The position numbers were made by a program, and so were the translations under genes. The notes below the pieces were generated by a model. It did not search any database. It worked only from the letters and a program-made list of their open reading frames with translations, and was not told where the DNA came from. Positions 32,240 through 35,318 of a DNA stretch of 35,318 nt are shown one piece after another. Position 1 is the stretch's first letter, and each line of letters begins with the position of its first letter. Source of the DNA: CAZMUD01 sp964569715 (GTDB lineage Bacteria > Chloroflexota > Dehalococcoidia > Dehalococcoidales > UBA2162); assembly GCA_964569715.1 (NCBI GenBank), contig CAZMUD010000005.1, positions 1-35,318 of the forward strand, read 5' to 3'.

Positions 32240-32797
32240 TCACCGAACATCCACCCAAAGGTAAAGCCCCTGATAAACCTCACTCTGCCCCTGCTTATAC
32301 AATAAGAACTCTACCTTTTGCTTATCCCCTACCCTAGCTGGAGTAAAACCTACTATCTCCTCCCACTTCTCGCCACGCTCGAGCGTTACCGGTCCCACCT
32401 CGTTATTTATAACTCCATCTATCCTTATCTCCAGCCGGTAGGTTACTATCTCATCTTCCCGGTTGATAATGCCCACCACAACCTTCCCCTCCTCTCCCAC
32501 CATCAGCAGACGAGGATAGTCTTTAGCCTCACCACTTAAGCCCAGGAGGTAAAATTCGGTAAACCTCTCCCCTGCATGGGGTGTAGCTATAACATAACCT
32601 AGCGTGCCTAAGGCACCCAAGACAGCGAGTGCCAAAATACTGGACAGCACCCTGCTCCAGACACTCCCACCCCAACCCGGTACCGTTAGATGAAATTTAA
32701 TCCCATGCTTCCATACCCAGCTTTCAATGAACAGCGCCAAGGCTAAAAGAAACCCCGTAGCTAGTGCAGATAATACTACGATTAGCGCTGGATGCAT
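32240..32797 (-). CDS. DUF1616-type membrane protein
   Basis: A 185-aa membrane protein with two hydrophobic segments (residues ~4-27 and ~48-70) and an extracytoplasmic beta-rich domain. It has the family block FTEFYLLGLSGEAKDYPRLLMVGEEGKVVVGIINRE, which I recognise as DUF1616. The function of this family is unknown; the outer domain resembles immunoglobulin-like archaeal surface domains. ATG 32797 has AGGAAGGA directly upstream and a good promoter. The gene is probably monocistronic, since glmM downstream has its own promoter. Confidence 0.8.
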   Translation of the reverse strand: MHPALIVVLSALATGFLLALALFIESWVWKHGIKFHLTVPGWGGSVWSRVLSSILALAVLGALGTLGYVIATPHAGERFTEFYLLGLSGEAKDYPRLLMVGEEGKVVVGIINREDEIVTYRLEIRIDGVINNEVGPVTLERGEKWEEIVGFTPARVGDKQKVEFLLYKQGQSEVYQGLYLWVDVR

Positions 32798-32853
32798 TTC
32801 CTTCCTATCCCCGCTCTAAAAAAACAAAAACCATTTACCTTACTCAATCTTGA

Positions 32854-32882
32854 AGTATAATGCAACCTACCTGTAAAGACAA
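32854..32882 (-). promoter_or_regulatory. Predicted promoter of the DUF1616 gene
   Basis: On the minus strand TTGTCT (32877-32882), 17 bp and TATACT (32854-32859) lie 57 bp before the DUF1616 ATG. Confidence 0.6.
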
Positions 32883-32907
32883 CAATTAAGACCATTTAGT
32901 GACCTAT

Positions 32908-32992
32908 CCCCCTGACCTCCTCCCTTTAACAAGGGAAGGGAGATGTAAGTAAGAGAGGGAGATTAAGGGGGTGAGGTTAATAAACAATCTCA
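32908..32992. repeat. Intergenic repeat with hairpins (copy 1)
   Basis: The divergent DUF1616-yebC gap contains CCCCCT (32908-32913) facing AGGGGG (32966-32971), and an inner hairpin TCCCTT/AAGGGA (32921-32936). The segments AAGGGGGTGAGG (32965-32976) and ATAAACAATCTCA (32980-32992) recur in the same order at 35067-35078 and 35112-35124. Confidence 0.7.
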
Positions 32993-33010
32993 ATAATGGG
33001 GTCTTTTCTT

Positions 33011-33039
33011 TTGACCATAAGCAGGTTTGATGATAGAAT
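33011..33039 (+). promoter_or_regulatory. Predicted promoter of yebC-ruvC-ruvA
   Basis: TTGACC (33011-33016), a 17-bp spacer and TAGAAT (33034-33039) precede yebC by about 38 bp. Confidence 0.7.
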
Positions 33040-33077
33040 TAGAAAAGAGTCTGTTGGCTGGCTAAGGAGAATTAGCA

Positions 33078-33833
33078 ATGTCAGGACATTCTAAGTGGGC
33101 TTCAATTAAGCATCAGAAGGGGGTAACTGACGCCAGGCGAGGTCAACTTTTTACCAAACTGACCCGAGAGATTATAGTGGCCGTGCGCCAGGGAGGGAGC
33201 AACCCCGACACAAATTTTCGGCTGCGGTTAGCTGTACAGAAAGCCCGTGATAGCAACATGCCACTGGAGAATATAGAAAGGGCAATTAAGCGAGGTAGCG
33301 GTGAGCTAGAGGGGGTTACCCTGGTAGAAATGGTTCTTGAAGGTTATGGGCCCAGTGGGGTGGCTATTCTGGTGCAAGCTCTAAGTGATAACCGCAATCG
33401 AACCTTACAGGATGTTCGGAACATATTTGCGCGCCACGGCGGGAACCTGGGAGAAAGTGGTTGTGTAGCCTGGCTTTTTGACTCAAAAGGACTGATTATG
33501 GTAGAGACCAATAATTTAGATACCGAGGAATTAGCCCTGCAGGCTATTGATGCCGGTGCTGATGATGTTAACGCAGAGACTGATTGTGTGGAGATTTATA
33601 CCAAGCCTGAGGAACTTGAGACAGTTAGAGCCGCACTGGAGCAAGACAATATACCCATAGCCTCGGCTGAGCTGTCCATGGCGCCCAAGACTACCCTTGA
33701 GCTTGAAGAAAAGGCAGCCCTACAAACACTAAAGCTGCTACATAAATTAGAGGAACTGGACGAAGTCCAGCATGTATCCAGTAATGTCGATTTCACCGAT
33801 TCTGTTCTAGAGAAGTATCAAGCGCAAGTTTAA
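33078..33833 (+). CDS. yebC: YebC/PmpR-family protein
   Basis: YebC/TACO1-family protein (251 aa), long annotated as a DNA-binding regulator and more recently linked to ribosome rescue at difficult sequences. The signature start MSGHSKWASIKHQKG is present, followed by RRGQLFTKLTREI and EGYGPSGVAILVQALSDN in the middle. AAGGAG lies 8 nt before the ATG. It is the first gene of a plus-strand unit with ruvC and ruvA, a common bacterial arrangement. Confidence 0.95.
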   Translation: MSGHSKWASIKHQKGVTDARRGQLFTKLTREIIVAVRQGGSNPDTNFRLRLAVQKARDSNMPLENIERAIKRGSGELEGVTLVEMVLEGYGPSGVAILVQALSDNRNRTLQDVRNIFARHGGNLGESGCVAWLFDSKGLIMVETNNLDTEELALQAIDAGADDVNAETDCVEIYTKPEELETVRAALEQDNIPIASAELSMAPKTTLELEEKAALQTLKLLHKLEELDEVQHVSSNVDFTDSVLEKYQAQV

Positions 33834-33885
33834 TGTTATTTTGCGCTCTCACCCTCTCTTCATACCAGACAGTTTAAGCTTAATG

Positions 33886-34383
33886 ATGAGAATCTTAGGT
33901 ATTGACCCAGGCACAATAGCTATGGGCTACGGGGTGATAGAGACTAGAGATGATAAAGTAACCCTGATTGATTGTGGTGCCCTAACCACTCCAGCGCGCT
34001 CCCCAATTGGGGAGCGCTTGAGCTATTTGTATAACCAGCTCCTGGAAATCGTCTCACGCTATCAGCCTGACGCGGTAGCCATAGAGCAACCTTTTATGGC
34101 GAAAAATCCAAAAACGGCACTGGCAATAGGCAAGGCTCAGGCAGTAGCTATCCTGGCAGCGGCTAATAAGGGTGTCCCAACCTATGAATATACCCCAACC
34201 CGGATAAAGCAGATAGTAGCCAATTACGGAGCCAGTTCAAAGGAGCAGATTCAGGAGATGGTCAGGCTTCAGCTTGGGCTATCTCAGGTTCCACAACCAA
34301 ACGATGCTGCTGACGCCCTGGCGGTAGCTCTCTGTCACCTTAGTGAGATACACCTGAGCAATCTGCTGGCCAAGCAGCAATGA
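33886..34383 (+). CDS. ruvC: Holliday junction endonuclease RuvC
   Basis: Cuts Holliday junctions during homologous recombination. It has about 165 aa with the canonical start MRILGIDPGT (catalytic Asp7), VAIEQPF (Glu in the mid-60s) and the C-terminal DAADALAVALCH pair of acidic residues. I chose ATG 33886; ATG 33883 is equally possible and a TTG at 33841 would add residues with no homology. There is no clear Shine-Dalgarno site, so translation may be coupled to yebC, which ends about 50 bp upstream. Confidence 0.92.
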   Translation: MRILGIDPGTIAMGYGVIETRDDKVTLIDCGALTTPARSPIGERLSYLYNQLLEIVSRYQPDAVAIEQPFMAKNPKTALAIGKAQAVAILAAANKGVPTYEYTPTRIKQIVANYGASSKEQIQEMVRLQLGLSQVPQPNDAADALAVALCHLSEIHLSNLLAKQQ

Positions 34384-34393
34384 AGGAGAGAAA

Positions 34394-34978
34394 ATGATAG
34401 GCAGTCTTCACGGCAGATTAGAATCATTAGGTAGTGACTGGGCAATTATCAATGTTAATGGAATAGGTCTTCAGGTATATATGCCTACCTCTACCCTGAG
34501 CACACTGGGCACCATCGGCGAGGAGGTGCACCTGCAGACTCATCTTGTGATGAGGGAGGATAGTGCCACCCTCTATGGCTTTACCACAGCCGAGGAGCTT
34601 GAGCTCTTTCAAACCCTGATTGGTGTATCCGGGTTAGGTCCTAAGCTAGGACTGGCTATGCTCTCGGCGATGAATGTGGAGCAAGTGAGTATAGCTATTG
34701 CTACCGGTAGTGTTGACCTGCTGACGGTAATCCCGGGAATAGGCAAAAAGATGGCGGAACGCCTCATCCTGGAGCTTAAAGATAAAATAGGTGCCGGCTT
34801 GATAGCCACCCCGGCGGCTCAACTGGCTCAGGAAAACGCCGATGTCATAGCCGCCCTGACCTCTCTGGGCTACTCGGTTTCTGAAGCCAGCCGTGCCGTA
34901 ACCACCCTGCCCCCCTCCTCAGACCTGAGCCTTGAGGAAAGAATTAAGCTGGCGCTACAGTTTTTCACTACTAAGTAA
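34394..34978 (+). CDS. ruvA: Holliday junction branch-migration protein RuvA
   Basis: Binds four-way junctions and loads the RuvB motor. The 194-aa protein has the N-terminal OB-fold (MIGSLHGRLESLG), two helix-hairpin-helix motifs (LIGVSGLGPKLGLAML and VIPGIGKKMAERLI) and the flexible C-terminal domain III that regulates RuvB (ADVIAALTSLGYS). AAGGAG lies 6 nt before the ATG, 10 bp after ruvC. ruvB is not the next gene in the visible sequence. Confidence 0.94.
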   Translation: MIGSLHGRLESLGSDWAIINVNGIGLQVYMPTSTLSTLGTIGEEVHLQTHLVMREDSATLYGFTTAEELELFQTLIGVSGLGPKLGLAMLSAMNVEQVSIAIATGSVDLLTVIPGIGKKMAERLILELKDKIGAGLIATPAAQLAQENADVIAALTSLGYSVSEASRAVTTLPPSSDLSLEERIKLALQFFTTK

Positions 34979-35003
34979 ATGGAGGTCGTTTATTAAGGGT
35001 AGA

Positions 35004-35124
35004 TTGAAGGGGCGAAGCCCCTTCAAAACCTACATTTTCCCCTCTCCTTTGAAGGAGAGGGGAATAAAGGGGGTGAGGCTTCGCCCTAGAGGGCTCAAGC
35101 CCGAAGGGTTGATAAACAATCTCA
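35004..35124. repeat. Cluster of hairpins after ruvA (copy 2 of intergenic repeat)
   Basis: The 161-bp gap after ruvA holds a perfect 10-bp stem (35004-35013 / 35017-35026, TTGAAGGGGC), a perfect 11-bp stem (35039-35049 / 35052-35062, CCCCTCTCCTT), and GGGCT/AGCCC further on. It then repeats AAGGGGGTGAGG and ATAAACAATCTCA from the 32908-32992 element. The first hairpins could end the yebC-ruvCA transcript, but there is no long T-run. Confidence 0.75.
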
Positions 35125-35139
35125 TAAGAGGAGAGTATC

Positions 35140-35318
35140 GTGGAAATTGCTTTATATGTAATAATTTTTGCCTTATTGGTGGTAATCCTGGTGCTAGTTC
35201 TCAGACCGAGGAAGATAAAGGTTCCGGCTATAGAAGAGCTGGAAGCCAAGCTCAGGTTTGCTTTAGCTTCAGCCGACTCGGTCAGGGAGATTCAAAATAT
35301 CCTGGAAGATTTGCCTCA
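35140..35318 (+). CDS. Membrane-anchored protein, N-terminal fragment (runs off window)
   Basis: A GTG at 35140 with AAGAGGAGAG 4-5 nt upstream opens a frame that continues past the window edge (59 codons seen). Residues ~3-18 form one hydrophobic segment (LYVIIFALLVVILVLVL) followed by basic RPRK, so the rest should face the cytoplasm. The following IEELEAKLRFALASADSVREIQ looks helical or coiled-coil. I do not recognise the family. Confidence 0.6.
   Translation, partial: MEIALYVIIFALLVVILVLVLRPRKIKVPAIEELEAKLRFALASADSVREIQNILEDLP

Noticed and set aside
34971..35249. 92-aa minus-strand reading frame after ruvA
   Set aside because: It runs antisense to the start of the real plus-strand gene and through the hairpin repeats; the protein is low-complexity and has no ribosome site.
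1..35318. tRNA, rRNA, CRISPR array, transposase or phage gene
   Set aside because: I found no spaced direct-repeat array, no cloverleaf or rRNA-like stretch, and no protein with transposase or integrase motifs.

Overview
This is a bacterial window of about 49% G+C by eye. It most likely comes from an uncultured member of the Chloroflexota, probably a Dehalococcoidia-like lineage. That placement is an inference: it rests on a complete bacterial-type Wood-Ljungdahl (WL) gene set, archaeal-style sugar nucleotidyltransferases beside glmS and glmM, a DUF1616 protein, and Chloroflexi-like AlaRS and housekeeping sequences. No marker-gene phylogeny could be run.

Layout. (1) 1-6666, minus strand: the N-terminal part of alaS with its own promoter, then a probable ccdA - tlpA - small Cys protein - mcmA2 - mce - mmdA - holA run. 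It holds redox and cytochrome-maturation-type genes, a methylmalonyl-CoA/propionyl-CoA module and the DNA polymerase III delta subunit. (2) 6819-8210, plus strand: a lone alpha-type subunit of an ADP-forming acyl-CoA synthetase. (3) 26465 down to 8231, minus strand: an 18-kb block of 17 co-directional genes with gaps from overlapping to 115 bp. In transcription order it reads cooC-like, fhs, cooC-like, folD, a 72-aa unknown, acsD, cooS/acsA, acsB, acsC, acsE, a [NiFe] hydrogenase small and large subunit pair, two tandem metV-like genes, metF, a DUF3786 gene and mobA. A strong sigma70-type promoter (TTGACT-17-TATACT) sits at its head, followed by a leader hairpin. (4) 32190 down to 26619, minus strand: glmM, two nucleotidyltransferase/left-handed beta-helix genes and glmS, a UDP-GlcNAc route whose glmM appears to be read from a nearly leaderless mRNA. 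(5) 32240-32797, minus strand: a DUF1616 membrane protein. (6) 33078-35318, plus strand: yebC, ruvC, ruvA and the start of a membrane-anchored coiled-coil protein.

How it works together. Fhs, FolD and MetF/MetV reduce formate on tetrahydrofolate to methyl-THF. AcsE moves the methyl group to the corrinoid protein AcsCD. CODH (CooS) and ACS (AcsB) make acetyl-CoA, and the CooC ATPases insert nickel. No formate dehydrogenase, Hdr or Rnf gene is present. Instead a cytoplasmic-looking [NiFe] hydrogenase lies directly upstream of two MetV paralogues and MetF. This arrangement suggests an H2-linked methylene-THF reductase module and is the most interesting candidate system here. Its large subunit ends exactly at the last nickel-site histidine, so it lacks the usual cleaved C-terminal peptide. 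Other oddities are a methylmalonyl-CoA epimerase with an internal deletion, a repeated 32-bp hairpin ahead of alaS and glmS, and a second intergenic repeat family near yebC and after ruvA.
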